Part shown: positions 1 through 10,633 of the stretch, piece after piece
Numbering within the stretch: the first letter of the stretch is position 1
Layout of the letters: each line of letters opens with the position of its first letter
Source of the DNA: Nematostella vectensis
Taxonomy: Eukaryota; Cnidaria; Anthozoa; Actiniaria; Edwardsiidae
Length of the DNA: 64,000 nucleotides
Reading direction: 5' to 3'
NCBI RefSeq assembly: GCF_932526225.1
Contig: NC_064034.1
Coordinates: 2,466,001 to 2,530,000 of the forward strand
Translations under genes and position numbers: made by a program
Notes under the pieces: model-generated
What the model saw: only the letters and a program-made list of their open reading frames with translations
Databases searched by the model: none
Told to the model about the DNA's origin: nothing

Positions 1-3000
1 TGAGAAACAAAATTTTATAGCCTAGTATCCTGGAATTCGTTAATAAGTGTGTTTCTATACAAACTTGTACTTACTATTATCCCTTTGAGTATTTGGATAT
101 TGATTTTTTTAAATTATAGCCATAAACAAGTGCACTGCACGGGGAAAAGTAATCACGAATCATGGACCAAATTCACGGATCACGAAGTTTAAAATAAGGT
201 TCTTACAAATTTCGGAAAAACGAATTTCAACGTTTGAACATAACCTGATAACTGGTTTGAAAGTTAATATATAGATTTAAGCACTGCCTAAAAGCGGAGC
301 CAGCATTTTTTATCAAACCCACCTTCCCCCTACCCCTTATCCCCACCTAACCCCCCCCCCCCCAACAACGAAGGCCAAACTTCAGCGAAAGACACTCACA
401 GAGACATAACAACAGGATTCTACACGATTTTGTTTCAGGTATTTGACCTTCCAACCCTATCTTAATTGTGTAAAAAGACATGGCTTACAACTTTTACTTT
501 TCCTATTTTAATAAAATCATATCCTCCCAACCCCCCTAGAGAATACCCAGAACAATGGCGCTATTAGTAGTTTTTATTGACAGTACTCAGGATACTATTT
601 GCATAAAAAAAGGGATCTGACTCTTATGTAGGTTGTACTTGATAGACAACAGATACAGAAAATATTTTTCTAATTTGCCATATAATCAGGTATTGCTAAA
701 TTAGGCCTTGTACATTTATGTTTTATTTATTGAGTATACTTCAGAGAATCTACAAAGAATTTATTTAATGGATAAATATATTTCTTTGGGATCAGGAACC
801 TCAGAAAAAGGGACCCTTAAGTTTATGTACCCCTTGAATAAATAAGAGATTAGTAGATATTATTTGGATATTGTAAAGGGAGACTACCTTGAAATAAAAA
901 TCATGACTGAGTTTTGCAGTCCGTACTATAGCCAATTGTGTTCAGAATAATTCCAGGTTGCCTTGAAGCAAGGGGGAATGTTAGGCTATAAACATGGTGT
1001 AATGGGCCAAGGTGCTGTGGGTGGCTGGTTGCAATTGGTAATAGAGACGAAATGATTATAGATGTAATGATAGTGCTGAAAAGGATGATATCATACAGAC
1101 ATTTTTAGCCCTTTCTAGACTTTTTAGCTCACTTTTCAAATCTATAAGCATACTATAGGGCCTAGAGAGCCCAAAATTACATACCCCACAACACCTAGGT
1201 TGAAAACTTTCAACCCCTACTGCAAAATATGTGATCCTCAATTCTACACCACCTCATATAAAGTATCCTAATCTTTTTTATACATTTTCACCAGTTACTA
1301 TGTTCACTGGATACCAAACTGCAAATCTTTGATAAATCAAATCCTTTTCATGTATACATCATCCTTCCACCTATATCCTCTATAAAACCCATCTTAATAA
1401 CAAACACATCTTTTGAAATACATTTTAAATATCTCAACCCCTGTCCCGTCTGTCATTACTACATATGAGAAACTCTCTCGAACCATGTTCGTGAATAAGT
1501 AAAAGCCAATCAGACATGAAGAGGGCCAAGCCATTGAGCAAATCCATAAGACAATTACAGAAAAAAAGACTATCTACATTTGCTAATTACAGTTTTGCCA
1601 GCATTCATGTGTCAAAACTAAGAATATTACAATCGTGAATTTGCAATAATGTTAAAGACAGTAACTTTTAAGTACAGAAGACCTCTGTTCTTCAAGCATC
1701 AAAAATCAGTATATGATAAATTATTTTGTTGACATCAGTTAAGGCTCTTATTCATTCAGATTTTAGGGACGTATCGACACAGCAAGAGCATATTTTATTG
1801 GCTATTGGGAAAGAATGTGGATTGATTGAATATAATTATACTAAACAAGAAAGGAATATAAAAAGCATTTATTTACTAATGCTGTTCCTGTTCATCTATG
1901 CTTTAATTTCAACCAGCTACATAATGACTATGGGTATATTTTAGTTCTTGCTTTATTCACCTAAATTCACCTGAAAAAAAGGAATATCTAGTCATTTCAT
2001 AGCTATACCAGCTATAACATGTCATTACTTTAGCATGTATCTAGGCAAGCACTTTTTATCTCAACAAATTAATTTGTACATAGATTTTTTAGAGAAGTGA
2101 TATAAAAATATTTTAGACCTCTAGAATCTTACACTAAAAGGAAGATTAAAACTAGAGAGTACTTTTTAGATGTCTGTAAGTATACTTTGATTGCGAAAAC
2201 ATTCGCTTGCTACAGAAGGTAAATAGCCAGATATAGGTCTCAATCGATTAAGCCAAAGAGTACATCATTTCTTCAAAGCAAGTAAGCATTTTTAGCATTT
2301 AAACTCCTCCTTACCTAAGCAAAATAAGCCTTTATTTGTATAAGGAAGACTTGACTTTTTCACGGTTCACACAGACATGGAAGCCAATTAACTGCCAGCA
2401 ACCAATCAGCGTTCAAGGATTTGCTTTCTTAGCCAATCAAAATCACGGTGGAAGTGGGTGATTTGAATCAATGACAACCGGCAAAATCAAAAGTTGTGTT
2501 CACACTTTGAAGCTACGGCCAAAAACGTTTTGTTTTGGTGACAATTTTCAACTTAACTTTGAATCGAAAAATAAGACAAATTTAAGAAATTTAATAGAAA
2601 CTGCTTATTTAATTTATATCTGACTATTGTGAATACAAAATATCCTTTGTGTTTGTGTTTTCTTGTTGCTGACGAGAAATTCTCTTGTTAAATAATAATA
2701 TGATAACTTAACTTTACCTTTCTGCTTTGTAGAGCTTCTATAATCCTCCTCTTAGTTGCTGCTCCAATTTAAGAACGCGAGGGGCGGTTTCACAAACACA
2801 CGGGTATATTTTACTATCGGCTTCTAAACTTCTCAGTTTCGTCAGACAAAACGGTTCCTCAAAGACATGTTTAACCCTCGACCGCAATCAGCCCATTTGA
2901 ATCCGCATATATTCTCATTAAATACTATTTTCTAGCTGCTTTATTTCTGTGGAAAGTGACGCGGTAAAAAAAAAAACGAAAGACGTAAAAGCGTAAGACC

Positions 3001-3384
3001 GATTGGGGCCTGGGAGTTGCATGATTTACTGGATTGTGACACACAGGGTACCTGCGCGATGACCACAAAAACTAAGTCGCATAGTTATACCATATTTCTA
3101 TACCTATGGAGCTCCGCACGTGGCCTACGGCCGCGCTGGCTCCGCTATAAATTTGTTTTTTAGGGTCACGTGATTGGGTTTTAATCACAAATTCCCCTGA
3201 CTGCTAACATGCGCTCCAAAATGGGATTTGCTGAGAACTTTGTAAAGAAAATGTGTTATTCCAAAAGACCATATCTCCCTCCCAAACAGAGAAAACGGGG
3301 TAGAGGCCTCCAAGAAAATCCCGTCTGCGGGGAGAATAGATCTGGAATCTGACAATATGTAATCAGATGTCTTACTCAGCCCAG
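1..3384. other. Intergenic DNA, no gene recognised
   Basis: AT-rich sequence with only short chance reading frames. It holds a C homopolymer near 350-363. At about 262-305 there is a copy of a dispersed repeat whose core (GCACTGCCTAAA next to GCGGAGCCAGC) returns in the opposite orientation near 17050-17100 and 17403-17460. A SINE-like repeat lies at about 2975-3165 and is listed separately. I see no splice-consistent exon before 3385. Confidence 0.6.
2975..3165 (-). repeat. SINE-like dispersed repeat, copy 1
   Basis: The reverse complement of this segment aligns by eye with 15043-15230 over nearly its whole length. Shared blocks include AGCGGAGCCAGCGCGG, CTATGCGACTT, TGGTCATCGCGC and CGGTCTTACGCTTTTA. 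On the minus strand it ends in a T-rich tract. The compact size and two diverged copies in opposite orientation suggest a short interspersed element. I could not confirm tRNA-type A and B boxes, so the class is uncertain. Confidence 0.5.
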
Positions 3385-4049
3385 GGAAACTTCACATGCA
3401 TCCAAATGATTTCTGTTTATGCTGATGGGGAATTGGTCAAGCTTGCTTCTGATGGTGCTGGTCTCGAAGCCAAGGATATAGAATGCCACCTACCAGAGGT
3501 ACAGTAGAATAACATTCCCCCACTAAACCGAACTCTGAAGGGAGACCAAAATGTGTCCAAGAACAGAAACTTATAGTTGAGCCCCATTAAAATGAACTCT
3601 GAAGGGAGACCCAAATGAGTCAAAGTACAGTAAACTATAGAAAGCTAGTAACTCGATGCAGAGGGAAACCAGACCATGCACTTGATAAGTTATCTTTCTT
3701 TTAGACTGGAATGGCAATCCAAGTTACCTTCCCAATACACTACTCAGTCATTGCTATTAAAGTGGCTAACATGAAGGGTGATGCAGCATTCAGGGGAGTA
3801 CTACCTGGGGACATCATTACCAGTCCACATCAATGGCGCTGCATCAGCACATATCATGCGGGGTGGAACCAAATGGAATATAATGATACACATTGGAAAT
3901 GGACAAGCAAGGTTATCATGAATGTGACAACACATGGGATCCCAAATGGTGCAAAGTGGATAACTTCACATGACCACAGCTATTACATATACTGCAGGAT
4001 GTCACGGAAACAGTTAACAGGTAGACCAATAGGAGTGTCAGGTCCATAA
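3385..4049 (+). CDS. Two-exon fragment of an extracellular-type domain (partial gene or pseudogene)
   Basis: Exon A (3385-3498, 38 codons, phase 0) follows a CAG acceptor and ends GAG|GTACAG. Exon B begins at 3705 after TTAG in the same frame and stays open to a stop at 4047-4049. The joined reading has a pattern I recall from multidomain invertebrate surface or secreted proteins: VIAIK, then a Gly-rich turn, W-x-C, GWNQ, an acidic/Trp motif, AKWITS and YYIYCR. The usual form is VIAVKG...W-KC...GWN...FDDS.W...AKWIW...VYCR. I cannot name the family. No signal peptide, start codon or downstream exon was found, and exon B may end at a donor (ACAG|GTAGAC near 4020) rather than the stop. The intron holds an imperfect duplication of about 65 bp (around 3525 and 3591). 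It could be a decayed exon pair. Confidence 0.45.
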
Positions 4050-4536
4050 GTCATACTTACCAAGAGGTCATCATGGATAGATTAGAACAATAAGGCAGCT
4101 TATATAAAAATATACAGTAGAACTCACCCGGGCAGCCAAGGGCGGATAAATCATTTTTAGGGGGGGGGAGGTTTCAGGTTTGCAGCACTTGGTCAAGATG
4201 AGAAAATCTGTGGTTTGTGCAAATTAGGAATTGGGGATGAAGATTATTTTCATATAATGTCCAACCATTAAAGTAAAAAAAGGAAAAATAATGGAAATAG
4301 ACAAATAAAAGTTACAGATGTTGTGATATTACAGTATTTCATTTCATTTGTGTTATTTACATTGTATGTCAGGGCTGGAAAGCATGCTTTTGTTAGAAAT
4401 CACATTGTAGAGATAACTTTAATATAAGCCTGACAGAAGATTTAAAATTTGAAATGTTCTACATGAATTCACATGAATTACCTTTATATTTCAAGCCCTA
4501 TATTGTCATTTGAAGGTACTATTTACTGACTTCAAA
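4050..4536. other. Spacer between the fragment and the 3' end of the kinase gene
   Basis: There is a G-rich run at about 4160-4170 and otherwise AT-rich sequence. It would contain the 3' UTR of the minus-strand kinase gene. No additional exon is visible. Confidence 0.5.
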
Positions 4537-6074
4537 TTAACAATCTTTGCTCAAAGTCATGATGTGTGGCTTTAAAAAGTCCACCACTTGTCTGGCTGAG
4601 GGCCTGTCTCTTGGATCTTCAGCAGTGCACCAATCAAACAGCTCTATGAGAGGATTAAATGACTGGTCGTAATTCTCCTTAGGAAGTGGAGGGCGTGTCC
4701 CTAGGGCTGCAGTATACTCCTCAGAATCCTCTTCACAGGACATATCAGTATCCATGCTTCCATCTGTGCCTGCAAATTACCCATAAAAATGACCATAATT
4801 AGTTTAATATTTTACCATGGATAATCTTCAAACCCATTTCTGAAGAGAAGATGACTGGTCAATATGGTCTGTGATGTGTGAAGTGTTACTGTACTTCTGT
4901 ATATTTGACAATGCTGGAACATTTGTTGCCATACTACTGGGTTGTTACAATAAATGTTTTGATCCCAAGCTTGTTTGTACGCTCTGATTGGGCAATATAT
5001 TGCAGTGAGATGGCTTGGTTGGACGCCATCAAAGGTAGGCCAATTTTGATTGACAGAAGCCAAAGTGTTTTCCGTCACTTGGAATTTATATGTAAATTGC
5101 CTGTAAGTTCAGGCTGCTGTTTTGGTAGAGGATCACTTGACTTTGCACCATATTTAGCTGGTTCAAATAGCGACCAATCCAAAAACAAATTCCTTAGGGA
5201 CCAATATTGGATATCTGATGGGGATCGGAGGTAACAGATTTTTTTTCTTGCTCAATAGCTGCTTTTTTCATTTTTGCAATCAAATGATCGCTCCCATAGC
5301 AGCATAGAGACCTATATTATGATGTCAGGAACTTTATATATGATACTCACCTAGCAAACTGACGTGTGGTACGTCCAATGCCAACATCTCCCAGATCACA
5401 AGACCATACGCAAAAATATCCGTTTTATCACACACAACACCACCTCTGTTCAAAGCCTCCTTACTCTTCCATGGTTCAGAGCCAATATAGCGGCCCTTCG
5501 GGTCCAGCAACCCACTCAGATCACCCTTTAGCCTCAGAGCAACACCGAAATCACACAATTTCACCGACTCAAACGGTCCACGAATGAGAATGTTGCCACT
5601 CTTCATATCACCATGTAAGATCTTTTTCTCAAAGTGCAAGTATTCCAGCGCATTACCAATTGCCCAGGCTACTGCAAAAATTTCCTTGGGTACGAATTTC
5701 TCTTCTAGATAGGACCGTTCCTCTATCTTGTCCATCAAAGACATGTGACAATCTTCCATGGCGAGGCATAAGTCGCCATTCGTGTTCCCAATCAAGGCGC
5801 GAAAACCAACGATGTTCGGATGATTTAAATCCTTTAAAATGCTCGCCTCTAATGCTAAACGCTCACTGATCCCTGGTCTGGCTTTTGGGTTGACTTTCTT
5901 CACGGCCCAAGGAGATTTACCTTCGATTGAACTTCGTTTGAAACGATACACGTTGACACCGGTTCCATAACCGAGCTTGGTCATGAATGGAGAAGCCGGG
6001 ATTGTGACAGGAGTGAATGCCTTGGTCCCTATTAAAGCACTCCGATGGACTTTGCCAAGCGGTGTACGATCCAT
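4537..6074 (-). CDS. pbk: PBK/TOPK-like serine/threonine kinase
   Basis: Two exons, 6074-5351 and 4769-4537 (724 + 233 nt = 318 aa plus stop; human PBK has 322 aa). The donor is CTAG|GTGAGT and the acceptor TTTGCAG; the split codon gives Gly. PBK/TOPK is a MAPKK-like mitotic kinase active in proliferating cells. Diagnostic features: TIPASPFMTKLGYGTGVNVY over the glycine-rich loop (about residues 22-43), catalytic Lys in WAVKK (59), the PBK-specific HGDMKSGN catalytic loop in place of HRD (154-161), DFG (175-177; human has DVG), YIGSEPWKSKEA, TDIFAYGLVIWEM, and a C-terminal ALGTRPP plus EDPRDRPSA. The N-terminal TPLGK resembles the human CDK-type Thr site (TPSK). The start is the first ATG and precedes all conserved sequence. 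Identification is confident; it rests on family motifs only. Confidence 0.93.
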
Positions 6075-6473
6075 TGTATAGGACGATGAGACTGTAGTAA
6101 GCGATCAGCCTTGAGCGTTATGGATTGTTGGATGGTATGGATTGTTGTTCTCGGCAGTTGTTACAAAATTCGAAATTGGCGCTTAGACGAGCCAGCGAGT
6201 GTCCAGCGGTTAAAGAATCAACTCACCCTCCCCAGAATGCATCACATTGTTGCTCAGCCACCTTGGTACCGTAAGTACCATATTTTTATTAAACAATGAA
6301 TTTGTTGTGGCTAACAAGGGCTCTTTAAATTGGCGTCTCAAATTTGTATTAGCCAGTGTACACGCATCAGTACAGTAGCAAGGACAGTAGAGTCGGGGTT
6401 ATTTTTTTTATTAACCTATACTGAGAGAGTTATTGCCGCTCCCCTCGGCTAATCCTCCCTAGATAGTTAGATA
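6075..6473. other. Upstream region of the kinase gene
   Basis: It should contain the minus-strand kinase promoter and 5' UTR. A 62-codon plus-strand frame here shows no family resemblance and I treat it as chance. No TATA or Inr call is made. Confidence 0.4.
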
Positions 6474-7037
6474 TACAGTCGAAGCTCTCTGAGCGGCCGC
6501 TCTCGTAAGCGACCAGCTCCGATTACGACCACGATCCCGAATCACCGATTGAATTGTCACACAAACTCTGTAATTCTAAGCTCTCGTAAGCGACCAACTT
6601 ATCGGTGCGACCAGCTCCGTTAACGACCACAATTTCAAACCACCAACTTTTTAGGCTCGCGTTAGCGACCACAATGATTTTTGGCTTTACAACATCAGTC
6701 AACACCTGATAAACATCATATCCAATGCATGCTGAAATCACATATAAAGCGAAAATGTTGTAATGTTTCACAAAAGCTGCCTTTCCGGCCCTTTCCAGTA
6801 GGCAACCATAAAGAATTTCATAATTACAATTTTATAACTTCAATTTCAACCATGGGATTGATATTTCTTTCTCTCCAGAAAATGTATAAATGCAAGGAAT
6901 CTCTAGTCCCATGCCAGCTCCACGATTTATCCTTTTCCAGTTATAATCGCCATGCACGCTTTAGAAATCGGCTAACAAAAGACACCATGCGATAGTAGTA
7001 GACGCAAAAGACATTCTCATGTCGAATTAAGTCGTCG

Positions 7038-7414
7038 GACAGGAACAAAAAATGGCAAAGCTCAAATTGTAAAGTCGTGTTAGCTTATATTCGCTTGATT
7101 TTTTGCATAGATTTCCTTGTGTAATATAAAACAAAATAAGTTTTAGTATTTTTTGGTAGATAATTCGTTCTTGAGATATTGCAAATTGTAAGGCTCTTGA
7201 TTGGTCCGAATTTGCTCAATTTGGGCGAAATTGCTACTTTTTTCATGATTTATGGCAACTTTTTTTCAATCATATCTCAAGAACGGATCATCTACCAAAA
7301 AATACTAAAGCTTATTTTGTTTTATATTATGCAAGGAACCTCTAGACAAAATATCAACAAAATATAAGCTAACACAACCTTACAATTTTATTTTTGCCAT
7401 TTTTTGCTCCTGTC
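7038..7414. mobile_element. Foldback MULE-like MITE with 9-bp target duplication
   Basis: A 377-bp palindromic element. The left arm starts GACAGGAACAAAAAATGGCA and the right arm, reverse-complemented, starts GACAGGAGCAAAAAATGGCA. Similarity continues for about 150 nt per arm, including GTGTTAGCTTATATT, TATAAAACAAAATAAG and TTTTTTGGTAGAT. It is flanked by identical 9-bp direct repeats AAGTCGTCG at 7029-7037 and 7415-7423. Very long TIRs plus a 9-bp duplication are the hallmark of Mutator-like elements. There is no coding capacity. Confidence 0.85.
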
Positions 7415-7500
7415 AAGTCGTCGATATAAACGAGCACAACGTGCTACTTTGCGTAGAATTAATTGCTATAAAATAAAACAACTCACTCTCGTGATAAGTC

Positions 7501-9045
7501 TCGCCCCATGTAAGGTAATCCAAGAGGCTTCCGGATTCTGGATTCCAGGCTCTGGATTCCGGATTCCGACCCTTGGATTCCGGATTCCAGGCACAACTTA
7601 TATTCCGGATTCCAACAAAATATTAATGACATTCTATTAAAATCATGCAAAACTCTCGACATAGCAATGAACAGAAAACATAAGCGTATCGAAGTGTAAT
7701 GCTAAAAAGGGACAACTAGTGAAAAGAAACCATTTGTTTACCATTGCTTCACTAAGATATGCATTATACCACTAAGATATGCATTATACTACTAAAATAT
7801 GTATTATACCACCAGAGTGCATTACACCACTAAGATATGCTTAACAACACTAAAATATGCATTATATCACTAAAATATGCATTATATCACTAAAATATGC
7901 ATTATATCACTAAAATATGCATTATATCACTAAAATATGCATTATATCACTAAAATATGCATTATATCACTAAAATATGCATTATATCACAAAAATATGC
8001 ATTATATCACTAAGATATGCATTATATCACTAAGATATGCATTATATCACTAAGATATGTATCCCACTAAAATGCATTATACATGCATTTATAACACTAA
8101 AATATGATTTATGCCACTAAAATATGCGTCACTGGCGTCACTGTTTTCTTTACGTCTTGCAACGTTTTTCAAAGAGCAAAGGAATTTGGTTAACGTCCAA
8201 ATTCGAAACCAAGAATCCACGAGGTTACACCCTGCTCATCCACACGCGGTCTCCAGGAAAAAAAAAACTTTGTAAATCGGATTAATGGCTTCCGTGACGC
8301 GACGCACAATATTTGGGCCGCTTGCATGGTATATTTGGTAGGAATTCAAGTTGACACATCCTTTCATTCGTAATGCATGCGTTCGCGTTAATATATCGAT
8401 AATCGGACAGATATCATAAAAGGGTTGCTCAAACTCGGGTCTCGGAAATAAAACAATTGATATAGGTTAACGTCTGAGTGCAAACTCAATCGCTCTTTTG
8501 ACGAAAAGTTTCACAGGCACTGAAGGATTATTCCCACTTTAGTAATAGGCGATTCCAGCTATAACTGCATATTTTCAATCAGAAATGCCGAGGACGCTAC
8601 CACAGCTACCAGAACCAGAATGCAACGCGCACTTTTTACTGGAGAACTTGTTTTGTACTCTTACTAGTGTTCTTAAGAATGTAAGAATTCTGCCAATTGA
8701 AGCTAATTAGACCGGAAAAAGTTGTACAATGATCGACAATGAATTTTCAATCAATTATGCTAAACACTAACCAGACACACCTCCTCATTAGAAATGCAAA
8801 TAAAGGTAAGGGCTTGAGGAACATCGTGGCACTTTACTCGGCTACTCAATCTTCATCTTCGCTTGTGTGGTAATTGTGGGATTTTTTAAGTCATTTATTT
8901 GAATGAAAAGTATAGATTCCGGATTTCGAAACTATTTGGATTCTGGATTCTAGACTGTGGATTCCGGATTCCAATCTCTGGATTCCGGATTCCAAGGGCC
9001 CTAAAAACCTGGATTCCGGATTCTGGATTACCTTACATGGGGCGA
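7501..9045. mobile_element. Non-autonomous TIR element with subterminal repeats and an internal minisatellite
   Basis: Perfect terminal inverted repeats start TCGCCCCATGTAAGG and run about 22 bp. TAAGTC flanks both ends (7495-7500 and 9046-9051). If the ends are drawn one base inward, the flanks match at 7 of 8 positions (ATAAGTC plus T or A), as hAT elements would give. Subterminal zones carry repeated GGATTCCGGATTCC-type blocks at both ends (7535-7615 and 8915-9025). The interior holds a 20-bp minisatellite. No transposase frame is visible. Confidence 0.7.
7747..8125 (+). repeat. 20-bp AT-rich minisatellite
   Basis: About 18 head-to-tail copies of CACTAAAATATGCATTATAT, with diverged copies at both edges. 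It lies wholly inside the TIR element and contains no splice-donor motif, so it differs from the exon-boundary arrays elsewhere in the window. Confidence 0.9.
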
Positions 9046-9359
9046 TAAGTCAAATACCTAGTTTTAAAATCAAGCAATAAACAAAAATATTTTAATTAAG
9101 CTCCCGTAAGCGACCAACACCTATTGTTTAAGTTTTTGGCGCTCAGTGGTCGCTTATGAGAGCAAGCTCTCGTAAGAGACCAGCTCCGTGGGTTAACGAC
9201 CACAATTTTCAGTTCTCAAGGCGGTCGCTTACGAGAACTTCAACTGTAGTTTATTAGCAGCTTATACACACAAATAAATGGCTGTCACGCTAACAAACAT
9301 TAATACAAAAACAAGTAATACATGAGTCTAGCTACTTTTAGACTACCCATCATACATAA

Positions 9360-10368
9360 ATTTAGCGGACCTCACTCTGCACTTTTATGGGAGGATTTAT
9401 TAGGTTCTGAAAAAGTAGGTTTTCATCAATATATCTTTTATCTTTCATGACCTTTTTAACTTTTAAAACCTCCAGCACTCGTTTTCTTGCCAGGCAGTGG
9501 AACTCGTTTTCGACCTCCTCTGAGTTACACTGAGAACAAATTCAGTCCTCAGGCTTTCTGGGGCCTCTGGTAGCGCCCAGTCTCGATTTCAAGTTTATGA
9601 CTACTAATCCTTAGGCGGGTGAGGGCTTTTCGGTGGTTGGGGTTGTGAATGTTAGAAAAGTATGTCTCAAAATCGTATGTCGTTTTGAAAGTTCTATAGG
9701 TTTTGTTTTTATGACTGGGCTTTTTGAAGTCATTAAATATTTCGCCCAACCAACATTGAAATTCGATGTCTCGCAGCCTTTGCTTGAAAAGCATTTTATC
9801 CTGCTGCAAGGCATCGTTTTGCAAAATATTGGTGAGGGTTTCGCCCAATCCACACGAAGCGACAATTGCTTTGTAATTTTTTAGCCAATGAGACTTATAA
9901 TTTTTGTCTTTAAGGTCGAGAAAAGTATCGTAGGATAAAAATCCCCTCTGTTCAATTAGTTTGAAAAGAAAGTTTAGGCTCTGGATTTGGCATTTATGGA
10001 GAGGGGGTATCTTCCCCATGTCCCCAAGACAAGCACTGTTAACAGCGTTTTTTTACGCCAAGAAAAAGTTTACAAAACAGCACATGCACTGCATCAACGG
10101 GGTGGCGCCCTTTCTGTACCTTCTCGACTCCCCAAACTTCGCTAGCATACAAAAGTATAGGCTGAACTAGAGTATCAAAGAGCCGCATAGTCAGTTTAGG
10201 GGTTAGGTATGTGTATGTCAACCCCCCCCCCCCCCCCTGCCCCAACAAAATTTTCTTGCTTAATTTAGAAAAAAATAATCCCCGCCTCAGGAGCCCAGGG
10301 TTAAAAAAACAATATGTAATCTCTTGCGTGTTTTCTAAAGCAGGACGTTTTATAATTGCACTCTGCAA
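9360..10368 (-). pseudogene. 3' remnant of a non-LTR retrotransposon (end of reverse transcriptase ORF)
   Basis: Read on the minus strand from 10368 down, the frames give TMRLFDTLVQPILLYASEVW, then FLFKLIEQRGFL, then ALTRLRISSHKLEIETGRY, then a Cys-rich CSQC...ENEFHCLA segment. These are the typical C-terminal features of non-LTR retrotransposon ORF2: the post-RT 'P.L.YG.EVWG' motif, the LR.SSH/EIE.GR motif and a CCHC-like end. At least one frame change separates the blocks near 10020-10040. The RT active site is missing, as expected of a 5'-truncated copy. A C homopolymer sits at about 10220-10237. Confidence 0.8.
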
Positions 10369-10633
10369 TTTGTAATCCCAATTTTTTTTCTAGCGCATTT
10401 GAAAGATGCCTAGCGCCGATTATAGTGCTCAAGCAGTCAAGAGAATAGTTTGGATTCAAATTCGGGAAATACCTAACGCCTAAGGGGAGGGATAAGAATG
10501 GATGGACTGCAAGAAGGAACTGCTACCCAGCGTTTCTCGAATGAAAAACATATGCAAAATACAGACATTTATTAACAAACAGAGATGTGTGGCATGGTAA
10601 GCAGTTTAAAACCTGAACAACTTTCGCTTGTCA

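Larger units (their letters stand above)
6474..9248. mobile_element. Composite TIR element (possible Tc1/mariner-type ends) carrying nested insertions
   Basis: The left end reads TACAGTCGAAGCTCTC. The right end (reverse complement) reads TACAGTTGAAGTTCTCG. Both are followed inward by repeated blocks such as CTCGTAAGCGACCAGCTCC and variants of ACGACCACAATTTC. CAGT ends next to TA suggest a TA target duplication, as in IS630/Tc1/mariner elements, but the imperfect TIR leaves this uncertain. No transposase frame is present, so it is non-autonomous. A MULE-like element (7038-7414) and a second TIR element (7501-9045) lie inside it. Confidence 0.5.

Noticed and set aside
9633-9884. Plus-strand frames over the non-LTR remnant
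   Set aside because: The minus strand encodes recognisable retrotransposon motifs; the plus frames are shadows.
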